A DNA stretch of 64,000 bases from Hyphomonadaceae bacterium UBA7672. Lineage in GTDB: Bacteria > Pseudomonadota > Alphaproteobacteria > Caulobacterales > Hyphomonadaceae. Of this stretch, positions 45,589 through 53,018 are shown in pieces. Both the position numbers and the translations under genes were made by a program. The stretch's first letter is position 1. Every line of letters starts with the position of its first letter. The stretch covers positions 186,001 to 250,000 of the forward strand of contig DLHI01000020.1 in assembly GCA_002483135.1 (NCBI GenBank). Reading direction: 5' to 3'. Under the pieces are notes generated by a model. That model worked only from the letters and a program-made list of their open reading frames with translations, had not been told where the DNA came from and searched no databases.

Positions 45589-46116
45589 TTACAGTTTGGT
45601 GAGTGAATCAAGCTCCAGCAGATAGGCTGAATCGCCCATCTCAGAGGAGTTGGTTGATACGGTGAGAACTCCCCTAGCTTCGACCGCAGCATTCAGGCTG
45701 AAGGTCACGATCGGCTGACGTGTGCGCGCAAGGATGGTCTGGTTCGGCGGTGGCGGAGGCGCGTGAATGCATGCGCCAAAGTAAGGAACGAGAAGAAACG
45801 TGCTTGCCTTGCCGGCAGCAAAGTCGAGAGGAACCACGTAACCCTTCAACCTTACCTTCAGACCATCGAGCGCCTTAACCGTCTTGAAGGTGCCAGGCTG
45901 AATCGCATTTCGGGGACCAACGTCATCGAAGCTGCCGTGCGCTGGACCGCGTCTGAAGGCGAGCACCGATTGCTTGGCCAGGCTTTCGACCTCGCCCGGC
46001 GGTAGCAAGTCGGGCCAGGACAGAGCGCGATAGTCTTCAGCGAATGCTGGTCGACTGCCCAGAATTCCTAGCGCCCCAGTGGCGACAGCTCCGAACAAAA
46101 CCCTTCTACGGTCCAT
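45589..46116 (-). CDS. DUF3299 exported protein (paralogue B)
   Basis: 175 residues with a twin-arginine signal (MDRRRVLFGAVATGALGIL, cleavage near AFAE). The DUF3299 core has LKVRLKGYVVPLDFA and FGACIHAPPPPPNQ (113-126). It starts 3 bases after the FtsX permease gene ends, so it belongs to the ABC operon, in the position of the fourth gene of PA4063-PA4066-type zinc importers. Having a second DUF3299 protein in the neighbouring MerC operon is unusual. Confidence 0.85.
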   Translation of the reverse strand: MDRRRVLFGAVATGALGILGSRPAFAEDYRALSWPDLLPPGEVESLAKQSVLAFRRGPAHGSFDDVGPRNAIQPGTFKTVKALDGLKVRLKGYVVPLDFAAGKASTFLLVPYFGACIHAPPPPPNQTILARTRQPIVTFSLNAAVEARGVLTVSTNSSEMGDSAYLLELDSLTKL

Positions 46117-46119
46117 GGG

Positions 46120-47394
46120 TCAGACTCTGATTGAGAGGCCATCGGCCAGCGAGTTTCTATAGGCGCGCCAAGCTGGAAGGCTCGCGAGCAAAGCCGCGGC
46201 CGAGGCGATGGCGGCAACAACAGCGATGTCAAAGCCGCCAGGTCGAAGGCCGACCAGCGTGATTCCAGTCTCCTGCTGAATCACTCCTTGCAGGAGAGCC
46301 AGACCACCATAGAGCGTCGCAACTCCTACGACGGCGCCCAGCAGGGCCAGCATGCCCGCCTCAGCCACCAGCAGCAGGAATACATCGATGGGACGGGCGC
46401 CAACTGAACGGAGGATCGCCATTTCGCGGCGCCGCTCGTTGAGCGCTGTAAGGATCGAGACCAGGACGACGATCAGACCGACCGCAACAACGCAAGCCGA
46501 AATCGCCGCCAAGGCCTGTTCAATGATGCCGACCACGTCCCACAACTGACTAAGCGCGACGCCGGGGATAACCGCGAGCAGCGGCTCTTCGGGATAAGTG
46601 TTGATATCGCGCTGGATGCGAAGGACGGCCGGTCGTGACTTGAGGCCTATGATCATCGCGGTGATCGAAGTGGGCTCCAAGTCCATCGCCCGAACCCGGT
46701 CAGCAGTCGCCAGTCTCGCCATCGGCGTCATCGCGCCGCTTTCCCACCCCACATGTATCGCCTCGATTGCCTCAAGGCTTACATGCACTGAACGGTCGAC
46801 CGGCGTGCCCGTCGGCGCAAGGATTCCAGATACGCGGAAAGGCTTGTCCTTGTGGTCCGTGAAGCTCACCTCTCCCAGGCCGTGAGAAACGACGATGGAG
46901 TCGCCGAGTTTGTAGTTCAACGCGCGAGCAACCTCCGATCCCAGAACCACGTCGAAGAGATCGTCAAACGGCTCTCCCTCAGCAAAAGTCAGAGCGCGGT
47001 CGTCTGCGAACTTGTAATGACGGAAATAGTCGCCGTTTGTGCCAACGACGCGGAAACCGCGATGGCTGTCGCCGAGGGATACGGGAATAGTCCACGCCAC
47101 TTCTTCGCGGGAAGCCAAGTCTTGGTAGGTTTCCCAAGTGATGTTGTTGGTTGCATCTCCAATATGGAATACTGAATAGAGAACGAGGTTCACGGGGCTA
47201 GATCGTGCGCCGACAATAAGATCTGCGCCGGAAATCGTGCGCTCGAAACTTTCGCGCGCGGCCTGTCTGATACGCTCCACGCCAACAAACAGCATGACGC
47301 TGACTGCGATGGCCAGGATGGTCAAAACGGCCGTCACCTTGCGGTTCAGGACGCTCGCTGTCGCCAACCTGATGACCGTAAGCAGATGCATCAC
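46120..47394 (-). CDS. FtsX-type ABC transporter permease
   Basis: 424 residues: an N-terminal membrane segment (VTAVLTILAIAVSVMLFVGV), a large periplasmic domain (about 45-290), then three membrane segments (IISACVVAVGLIVVLVSIL-type, LLVAEAGMLALLGAVVGV, AVVAAIASAAALLASL). The motif NERRREMAILRSVGARP before the third segment is the FtsX/LolC coupling region. In Zur-regulated operons this permease pairs with an ATPase and DUF3299/DUF2796 proteins in zinc uptake. Direction and mechanism are not proven. The start overlaps the ATPase stop by 4 bases. Confidence 0.88.
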   Translation of the reverse strand: MMHLLTVIRLATASVLNRKVTAVLTILAIAVSVMLFVGVERIRQAARESFERTISGADLIVGARSSPVNLVLYSVFHIGDATNNITWETYQDLASREEVAWTIPVSLGDSHRGFRVVGTNGDYFRHYKFADDRALTFAEGEPFDDLFDVVLGSEVARALNYKLGDSIVVSHGLGEVSFTDHKDKPFRVSGILAPTGTPVDRSVHVSLEAIEAIHVGWESGAMTPMARLATADRVRAMDLEPTSITAMIIGLKSRPAVLRIQRDINTYPEEPLLAVIPGVALSQLWDVVGIIEQALAAISACVVAVGLIVVLVSILTALNERRREMAILRSVGARPIDVFLLLVAEAGMLALLGAVVGVATLYGGLALLQGVIQQETGITLVGLRPGGFDIAVVAAIASAAALLASLPAWRAYRNSLADGLSIRV

Positions 47395-48119
47395 GCTGCG
47401 TCCCGATAGGGAAGCGCCGCATTGATTTCGGCCAGGTCAATTGTGCGATCGAAATGCTTCGCCAAGCTCGTGTCATGGCTCACGAAGAGCAGCGTAGAGG
47501 CGTGCTTGGCGCATTCCTGTAGAAGAAGATCAATGAATGCGTTGCGTGCGTCCGCGTCGAGCGCAGATGTTGGTTCATCCGCCAGAATGAGGTCCGGCGC
47601 GCCGATGAGTGAGCGCGCAACGGCCACGCGCTGTTGCTGCCCTACGCTGAGAGCGGTTGCACGTCGGCTGGTGACCAGGTCTTCAGCAAGTCCAAGGCGC
47701 AAAAGAAGCCGGCGTGCTTCGGTGGCTGGCGATCCGCCTGCCGCTTCTACACGGCGACGCCTCGCGGCAGAGAAGCGAAGGGGCAGGAGCACGTTTTCAA
47801 GGACCGTCAGATAGGGAACCAGATTGAACATTTGAAACACGACGCCCATCCGGTCAGCTCGAAATGCGTCGCGGCGCGCGGATGAGAAGGACCCGATATC
47901 CTGTCCGAGGACGCGTACCTGACCTTGCCGCGCCTTTGCTACGCCAGCGATCACACTGAGAAGTGTGCTCTTGCCGCTACCGCTGGCCCCGCGCACGAAT
48001 ACCCGCTCGCCACGATTCACGGTGAGTTGTGTGACCCTGATGATATCGTGGCCGCGTCGCCAGCCAAAAACGACGCCTTCAAGTGCGATGGCTTCGGATG
48101 ACGCCGGGAGATCATTCAT
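47391..48119 (-). CDS. ABC transporter ATP-binding protein (partner of the FtsX-type permease)
   Basis: 242 residues, LolD/MacB-type ATPase: Walker A GASGSGKST, Q-loop VVFQMFNLVPYLTVLENV, signature LSVGQQQRVA, Walker B LILADEPTSALD, H-loop FVSHD. It powers the permease encoded next. There is no good Shine-Dalgarno sequence before the start at 48119, and a short frame ends 8 bases inside it, so coupling to an upstream leader is possible. A Zur-like box lies 155 bases upstream. Confidence 0.92.
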   Translation of the reverse strand: MNDLPASSEAIALEGVVFGWRRGHDIIRVTQLTVNRGERVFVRGASGSGKSTLLSVIAGVAKARQGQVRVLGQDIGSFSSARRDAFRADRMGVVFQMFNLVPYLTVLENVLLPLRFSAARRRRVEAAGGSPATEARRLLLRLGLAEDLVTSRRATALSVGQQQRVAVARSLIGAPDLILADEPTSALDADARNAFIDLLLQECAKHASTLLFVSHDTSLAKHFDRTIDLAEINAALPYRDAA

Positions 48120-48273
48120 ATCTGGACAATTTGGTCAGGGTGAGAGTGCAAGCGGCGTCTCCAAGATCATTCTCGTGCCGCTCTTGGGCATTGGCAGATG
48201 GCGCATCGAAGGAGCATCTCGCTGCAACGATCGCCTGCCAGGCGCCTCTCAGCACATAAGCTCCCATCGTGAC

Positions 48274-48286
48274 GTTATTCCGTAAC
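48274..48286. promoter_or_regulatory. Putative Zur box between the ABC operon and zur paralogue 2
   Basis: GTTATTCCGTAAC has inverted GTTA / TAAC ends and matches GTTATA-N-TATAAC at 9 of 12 defined positions. It lies 155 bases upstream of the ATPase start and 172 bases upstream of the second zur-like gene, so either or both could be controlled. It is the weakest of the five boxes. Confidence 0.45.
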
Positions 48287-48457
48287 ACATTAACCTGACG
48301 GCGCCAACACATTGAGCCAAGCGCAGACGACCGTAACTGAACATCGGCATGGATGTGCGGCTAATGCGATCATGGTGTCGCCATCCAAAGCGGCGACACA
48401 ATGTCTTCAACGACGGCATGGCCTTGTCCGTGGCGTCGGGAATCGAAACAATAGCTC

Positions 48458-48946
48458 ATGCGCGCTACCCATCTCGCCTGTAGTCCGGTCAATGTCGCAG
48501 AATCCTTGAAGGAGGCTGAGCGACTGTGTTCCGAAAGAGGCGGGCGGCTTACTCCGCTGCGCCGCCAGGTCTTGAAGTTGCTCCTTGAGTCTCACGGAGC
48601 GGCAAAGGCGTATGACTTGCTCGGCGACCTCGAAGGCGATTCCTCAGCCAAGCCGCCCACGGTCTATCGCGCGCTTGAGTTTCTCATGGACATGGGTCTT
48701 GCGCACCGCATTGAAAGTCTCAATGCATTTGTCGCCTGCGGGCACTGGGGCCATGGGCATTCCGCAGTCTTCCTCATCTGCGATACGTGCGGCTGGTCCG
48801 GCGAGATGCATGCCGACCAGAGCGTCAAGAAGCTGGCGCAGGAAATTGCCGCCGTGGGTTTTCAGATGCGAAGCTCGGTGATGGAGATTCGCGGAATTTG
48901 CGAACGGTGCCCCGAGCGCAAGTCTCGCAAGAAGCCAAACGCCTGA
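48458..48946 (+). CDS. Fur-family regulator, Zur-type (paralogue 2)
   Basis: 162 residues. Winged helix: RGGRLTPLRRQVLKLLLESHGAAKAYDLL, PPTVYRALEFLMDMGLAHRIESLNAFVAC; then GHWGHGHSAVFLICDTCGW with zinc-ligand His 96, 99 and 101 and CxxC at 108-111, and a second CxxC at 148-151. This pattern is closer to classical proteobacterial Zur than paralogue 1. The ATG at 48458 lacks a clear ribosome-binding site; a TTG at 48506, just before KEAERL, is an alternative. Two Zur-type regulators 4 kb apart suggest divided control. Confidence 0.85.
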   Translation: MRATHLACSPVNVAESLKEAERLCSERGGRLTPLRRQVLKLLLESHGAAKAYDLLGDLEGDSSAKPPTVYRALEFLMDMGLAHRIESLNAFVACGHWGHGHSAVFLICDTCGWSGEMHADQSVKKLAQEIAAVGFQMRSSVMEIRGICERCPERKSRKKPNA

Positions 48947-49365
48947 CACTTTGTTGGTTGCTGACGACGATCTTCTGCGTTCGTCACAGCTCAGCCGGTG
49001 ATTTGCCTATGACTCGGTTGGTCTCGCTGTGCGGTTCGGCGCGCGACCGCCGCGAGCAGGGCGGTTCCAACGTTCATGCGGCCGTCAGCAAGTCGTTGAA
49101 ACCCTGCGCCACCTATTGAAACGCGGCACGACGCGTGTCCTGCGCACTCGGAGTCGATTTGAGGTAGGGCGATAACGCAACAAGTGGGCGCACCAAGAGC
49201 GCAGCAGAACCCAAGTCAACCTACGTCACAGTTCCCGATCCAATCTGTTTCTCCGCGCCAAGCGTCCGCCGCATCCTTCGATGGACCTCCGTCGCGTGCC
49301 GCCTCATGGGCGGTAAGATCCAGAATTTCTCCGTTCCCGAAGAAACCCAAACTCTGTCAAGGTCG
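48947..49365. other. Gene-free stretch between zur paralogue 2 and the DUF1826 gene
   Basis: About 420 bases between convergent genes. The short frames present have no protein-like motifs on either strand. No terminator hairpin with a T-run, repeat or operator was identified. Confidence 0.5.
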
Positions 49366-50028
49366 CTAACGTCGAACGCTTGGGCTCTCCACGGCTGACC
49401 AGATTGGCGGAGAAGTCTTGCAGGGTTGGTTCAAGCAAAGCACGAGACGGGTTTCGCCTGTGCCCGCGATTGGCGGCGATCGATGAACAAGGCCATTGCC
49501 GTCACACGAAGCGCTGCCTCGAAGGACGGCCACGTGATGGCGGGGCAACTCTTGTATCGGTCCATCAAATCGATTTTGTTCGACAAGCGCTCGCTCCGAG
49601 AGCGATGGGTCAATCCATTGAACACCTCGACCCCGATAGCTTGTCAGCAGACGTAATCGTACGTGGTCGCGGTGGAACTTCCAGCAACTATTGGTCTGGA
49701 TGGTCTCGAGACGCACGTCGATGGGATCGTCATATGGTTGCCGACTTAGGCGTGCGAAGCTCATGGCAAGTTGGGTGATATCATTTATCAGCAGATCGCG
49801 GGCCGTGCTCGCTGACCCTGGCGGCGTGCGCCACTCATGCGAGAGGGCCGTCTTGAGATCATCAAGGCGAACAAGCACTCTTAGATCAGGCAGACTCGCG
49901 GGACGCAGCGCATCCAGCCATGCACTCAGCTTCTTTGGCAATTCCCGGCGCCAAACGGCCAGTTCGACCAGAGCGTCGTCGATCGCAGCCAGACCGGCCA
50001 CATCGTCGGTTATCACGGTCGTTCCCAT
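49366..50028 (-). CDS. DUF1826 domain-containing protein
   Basis: 220 residues. DUF1826 is recognised from WKFHRDHVRLRLLTSYRGRGVQW, RLPRHHVAVLRGSA and GNGLVHRSPPIAG, with RLVLCLNQP at the end. The His-x-Asp-His set and the later His resemble a metal site, but the activity is unknown. The family is often near zinc-related CobW GTPases, as here: it follows the ZigA-type gene by 103 bases on the same strand. I chose the ATG at 50028, which has GAGGA upstream; a longer frame to 50289 runs into the GTPase gene and has no family match. Confidence 0.78.
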   Translation of the reverse strand: MGTTVITDDVAGLAAIDDALVELAVWRRELPKKLSAWLDALRPASLPDLRVLVRLDDLKTALSHEWRTPPGSASTARDLLINDITQLAMSFARLSRQPYDDPIDVRLETIQTNSCWKFHRDHVRLRLLTSYRGRGVQWIDPSLSERALVEQNRFDGPIQELPRHHVAVLRGSASCDGNGLVHRSPPIAGTGETRLVLCLNQPCKTSPPIWSAVESPSVRR

Positions 50029-50131
50029 CGATGAATCGTCCTCACGCATGGCCCGGCCGCGCATCCGGCGAGGCGTGTGGGTTGGTGAATGTCGGCCATC
50101 GCAGGTTTTTTCAAACACCTGAGTGTTCCTA

Positions 50132-51373
50132 TCAGGCGCCCTGTTGCCCCCATGGCGGGAACGGATCTCGCAACGGACTTGCGCGTCGTTCGCGAGGTAT
50201 TTTGTGCAGATCTGGCGGGGTTGCCGTGAGACATGCGTCAAGCCGCGCTCGGAGCGCTGCTTCATCCATGCCAATGCCGATGAAGACAATCTCCTGGCGC
50301 CTGTCGCCTATTTTTGGGTCCCACAATTCCTTGATCATACGCTCAAAGACTTCGGTTTTCGGCCACTGCGAGCGCGGCACGGCTGCCCACCATCGACCGA
50401 GCCCCTGATGTTGCACCATTGCGCCGGCCTGGCTGACCTCTCCAAGCCAGTCGGGACGTGTCGCTATCCAGAAGTGACCCTTGGCGCGAACCACATTGGG
50501 CCATGGCTCGTTGAAGAAGGCATGCAGCTTCTCAGGATGGAACGGCTTACGCGCCTTGTAGACAAAACTCTCGATACCATACGCCTCCGTTTCCGGCGTG
50601 TGTTCTGCAAAGCCATACAATTCCTTGGCCCAGAGCGGATGGCTCTGGGCTTTCTGGTAGTCGAAAAGGCCGGTGTCGAAAATCGCATCGAGTGGAGCGC
50701 GGCCCCAACTCGTCTCGACGATGCGGGCGTCGGGATTGAGCGAAGCGACAAGCTTTCTCACGATCGCGCGCTGGTCAGGCGTGACTTCGTCAGCCTTGTT
50801 GATGATGATCACGTCAGCGAATTCAATCTGCTCGACGAGCAGCGTCACCAGCGGACGATTGTCGCCATCGCCGGCCGTTTCGCCCCGATCCTTCAGGAAA
50901 TCGGGCGATGAATAGTCTCTGAGAAGGTTCACGGCATCGACGACCGTCACCATTGTATCGACACGCGAGACGTCGGCGAGGCTCTCACCCTTCTCATCTC
51001 GAAAATCGAACGTTGCTGCTACGGGCAGTGGTTCTGACACTCCTGTGCTCTCGATCAAAAGGTAGTCGAAGCGTCCCGCCGCGGCGAGCTTGCGGACTTC
51101 CTTTAGAAGGTCCTCACGAAGCGTGCAGCATATGCAGCCGTTGGACATCTCCACGAGCGTCTCATCCGTGCGTGACAGATCGGCGTGACCCTGACGCACG
51201 AGCTCGGCGTCGATGTTCACTTCGCTCATATCGTTGACGATGACGGCAACGCGCTTGCCTTCGCGATTTGCGAGGACGTGATTGAGCAACGTTGTCTTTC
51301 CGGCTCCAAGAAATCCGGACAGCACGGTCACGGGAAGGCGGGTGTCCCTAACGGGAGCAGAGGGAGAGGTCAT
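50132..51373 (-). CDS. CobW/G3E-family GTPase, ZigA-type zinc metallochaperone
   Basis: 413 residues: P-loop LSGFLGAGKTTLL (20-28 core), the zinc-binding CxCC motif in NGCICCTLRED (Cys 80, 82, 83), VVDAVN, IINKADEV (NKxD), and the C-terminal CobW domain with RAKGHFWIATRPDW and LRDPFPPWG. ZigA/ZagA-type GTPases bind zinc and hand it to client enzymes when zinc is scarce. It sits in the operon MerC-ZrgA-small ORF-this gene-DUF1826 under a strong Zur-like box at 52649-52661. Confidence 0.9.
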   Translation of the reverse strand: MTSPSAPVRDTRLPVTVLSGFLGAGKTTLLNHVLANREGKRVAVIVNDMSEVNIDAELVRQGHADLSRTDETLVEMSNGCICCTLREDLLKEVRKLAAAGRFDYLLIESTGVSEPLPVAATFDFRDEKGESLADVSRVDTMVTVVDAVNLLRDYSSPDFLKDRGETAGDGDNRPLVTLLVEQIEFADVIIINKADEVTPDQRAIVRKLVASLNPDARIVETSWGRAPLDAIFDTGLFDYQKAQSHPLWAKELYGFAEHTPETEAYGIESFVYKARKPFHPEKLHAFFNEPWPNVVRAKGHFWIATRPDWLGEVSQAGAMVQHQGLGRWWAAVPRSQWPKTEVFERMIKELWDPKIGDRRQEIVFIGIGMDEAALRARLDACLTATPPDLHKIPRERRASPLRDPFPPWGQQGA

Positions 51374-51409
51374 GAACTGATTTACCTGATCGACCGGACG
51401 CTCGGGATG

Positions 51410-51514
51410 TCAGTTGGGGGCGCCGGATTTCCAGAGTGCGTTGAAGAGGATGGCGACTGCGACCGCCAATGCTGCGAGTGCAGCTGAGGCCAGAAGGCGG
51501 ACGCGAAGAGACAT
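51410..51514 (-). CDS. 34-residue single-span membrane peptide in the ZrgA operon
   Basis: A 34-codon frame from the ATG at 51514, 6 bases after the ZrgA-like stop, with GTGAGG within the end of that gene as a ribosome-binding sequence. The product has a basic start (MSLRVRLL), one hydrophobic helix (ASAALAALAVAVAILFNALW) and a short tail (KSGAPN). It lies 36 bases before the GTPase gene. The tight spacing, the ribosome-binding site and the clear membrane helix make a real microprotein likely; its partner may be the transporter encoded nearby. Confidence 0.6.
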   Translation of the reverse strand: MSLRVRLLASAALAALAVAVAILFNALWKSGAPN

Positions 51515-51520
51515 CTTTAC

Positions 51521-52213
51521 CTACCTCACCCTGAAGAGTGGGGCCGAAGCGTCGAGCTTGCGAGACATCTGGGCAGTTGGGCCAATGAAAGCGACCTCGG
51601 CGGTTCGAATGCCGGGAAAGGTGCGTAGCGCTGTGATCGTGACTTCGCCAAGATTGTCGGCACGGGAGCATTTGAACGTGTACGTGGCTGTCAGATCGGG
51701 GTGATTGTGATCGCCATCTTCGCCCTCTTCATGATCATGGTCATGCACGTTTTCCGTACCCTCGTGGGTAGCGGACGTTTCAGCCGGATGCGTTGGCAGG
51801 TCGGCGTCTGCCGATGTCGGCAGGCACTGGGCGGCCGCTGTCGGGACGACGATCGACTCTGCATTCTTGAGTTGGTTGGCCGCCGTTGCCGCTGTTACCT
51901 GCTCGGCGGCCGTTGAGGGAGCGCTTTCGAAGCCCAGTATGTTGAAGACGGGGCTGTGCAATTCGACAGTCAATTCATCCCCGGACAACACAAGTGCAAT
52001 GACTGCCTCGCCGTGGACGTGAGATCCAACCTCGCGATGCGCGCCACCGCCGGTTCCGGAGGCCTGCGGCTCGGTTGCCGAGGCGATCTCCGGTTTGGCA
52101 GCGGGCAGGGCGGGTTGTGACCCCGCGTTCGGTCCAGCCGCAGGCCCGCATCCCGCGAGCAGGAAAAGCGCCAGGGAGGAAATGCGTGTCATCGGAGTTA
52201 TCGGAAGCCTCAT
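51521..52213 (-). CDS. ZrgA-like His-rich lipoprotein (DUF2796)
   Basis: 230 residues with a lipoprotein signal (ISSLALFLLAGC, Cys 22). The DUF2796 core has GSHVHGEAVIALVLSGDELTV and LHSPVFNILGFESAP. A His/Asp/Glu-rich loop at about 150-171 (VHDHDHEEGEDGDHNHPD) would bind zinc. DUF2796 proteins are periplasmic zinc-binding parts of Zur-regulated importers (ZrgABCDE in Vibrio cholerae; PA4063 in Pseudomonas). The start at 52213 overlaps the MerC stop (ATGA); an ATG at 52192 is possible. Its ABC partners lie 4 kb away in a separate operon. Confidence 0.85.
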   Translation of the reverse strand: MRLPITPMTRISSLALFLLAGCGPAAGPNAGSQPALPAAKPEIASATEPQASGTGGGAHREVGSHVHGEAVIALVLSGDELTVELHSPVFNILGFESAPSTAAEQVTAATAANQLKNAESIVVPTAAAQCLPTSADADLPTHPAETSATHEGTENVHDHDHEEGEDGDHNHPDLTATYTFKCSRADNLGEVTITALRTFPGIRTAEVAFIGPTAQMSRKLDASAPLFRVR

Positions 52214-52635
52214 GTCTTTCTGACGCGATCAAGCACGACGTGGTGCGCCATTGGGGTCGCGGGAGCGCGTTGAAGCATGCCGAAAGCATTGAGCGCGTGC
52301 GCTGTGGCAAGGAATAGGGCGCCGACGACGGTGTCGGCTGCTTCCCAGTGGTGGGAGGGGAATTCGCAGGCGCCTGCGAGCAGCAGAACGATGCCAAGCA
52401 CTGCCAGGAAGCGGAGTGTCCAGGACGCTGTTGGACGCCAGAACGCAATGATGGCCAAGGGCGCTGAGAGGGTGACGAAGACCCAGTGAACCCACTCCGC
52501 CTCTGCAACTGTTCCAAGGATCGGCGCCAAGGACGCAGCGACGGGCAGGAGGAGGCAGTGAGCCAGACAGGCGGCCGAAAGGCCACATGCTGCGAAGTCC
52601 GGCGATCTCTTGCTCATGGGAGGTGCTTTTGCCAT
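52210..52635 (-). CDS. MerC-domain inner-membrane protein (paralogue 2)
   Basis: 141 residues, four membrane segments: FAACGLSAACLAHCLLLPVA (Cys/His-bearing first segment), EAEWVHWVFVTLSAPLAIIAF, and LAVLGIVLLLAGACEF. It closely resembles paralogue 1 at 45101, including the EAEWVHW segment. It is first in the operon with the ZrgA-like protein and the ZigA-type GTPase. A start at 52617 is possible, but the ATG at 52635 has AGG nearby. No mercury genes are present, so another metal is likely. Confidence 0.8.
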   Translation of the reverse strand: MAKAPPMSKRSPDFAACGLSAACLAHCLLLPVAASLAPILGTVAEAEWVHWVFVTLSAPLAIIAFWRPTASWTLRFLAVLGIVLLLAGACEFPSHHWEAADTVVGALFLATAHALNAFGMLQRAPATPMAHHVVLDRVRKT

Positions 52636-52648
52636 AGCCTGTTACGAT

Positions 52649-52661
52649 GTTATAATATAAC
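52649..52661. promoter_or_regulatory. Putative Zur box between the MerC-ZrgA operon and the divergent dehydrogenase operon
   Basis: GTTATA-A-TATAAC is a perfect 6-bp inverted repeat and the best match in the window to the alphaproteobacterial Zur-box type. It ends 13 bases upstream of the MerC start and lies 110 bases before the small gene upstream of the dehydrogenase, so it could control both directions. Confidence 0.75.
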
Positions 52662-52770
52662 GAACACGGAGGCGCAAGGTCAGGCTGTTGTGATGGCTTG
52701 GCGTCGGTGAGTGAAACCGCCTCGCGGCTTCGGTCGACTGCGTAGAAGAGACAGAACGGTCGGGGTCGTG

Positions 52771-53007
52771 ATGATCACAGCTATCGTGGTGCATAAGAGA
52801 GATGTGGAGAGCGCGAGCGCTCTGCTGCGCGATGTGATGGTCCGCGCGGAAGAGCTTTGGATACCGCCAGATGCCGTTGTCGAGGCGCTCGTCGCGGAGT
52901 TGCGCCGGCTCACGCTCCGCTCGGGCGAACCTCAAGCCGCTGCCGCCTACTTGAGGGCGCTGGCTGAAGAAGCGGATGTGTCCCGAGCTATCTCTTCAGT
53001 GAATTGA
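52771..53007 (+). CDS. Small helical protein of unknown function
   Basis: 78 residues from the ATG at 52771 (MITAIVVHKRDVESASALL), or 98 from a GTG at 52711. It looks mostly alpha-helical, with alternating Ala/Leu and charged residues (DAVVEALVAELRRLTLRSGEPQ) and no Cys. I do not recognise the family. Its stop lies 11 bases before the dehydrogenase ATG, whose ribosome-binding site overlaps this stop, so the two form an operon. The Zur-like box lies upstream. Confidence 0.6.
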   Translation: MITAIVVHKRDVESASALLRDVMVRAEELWIPPDAVVEALVAELRRLTLRSGEPQAAAAYLRALAEEADVSRAISSVN

Positions 53008-53018
53008 GGCAACTCTCT

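Noticed and set aside
48112..48267. A 51-codon frame (MGAYVLRGAWQA...) upstream of and overlapping the ABC ATPase start
   Set aside because: The 8-base overlap could mean translational coupling, but there is no ribosome-binding site, signal or family match, so it may be untranslated leader.
45101..52635. A mercury-resistance (mer) operon suggested by the MerC domains
   Set aside because: No merA, merP, merT or merR is present; all partners are zinc-related and the regulators are Fur-family.
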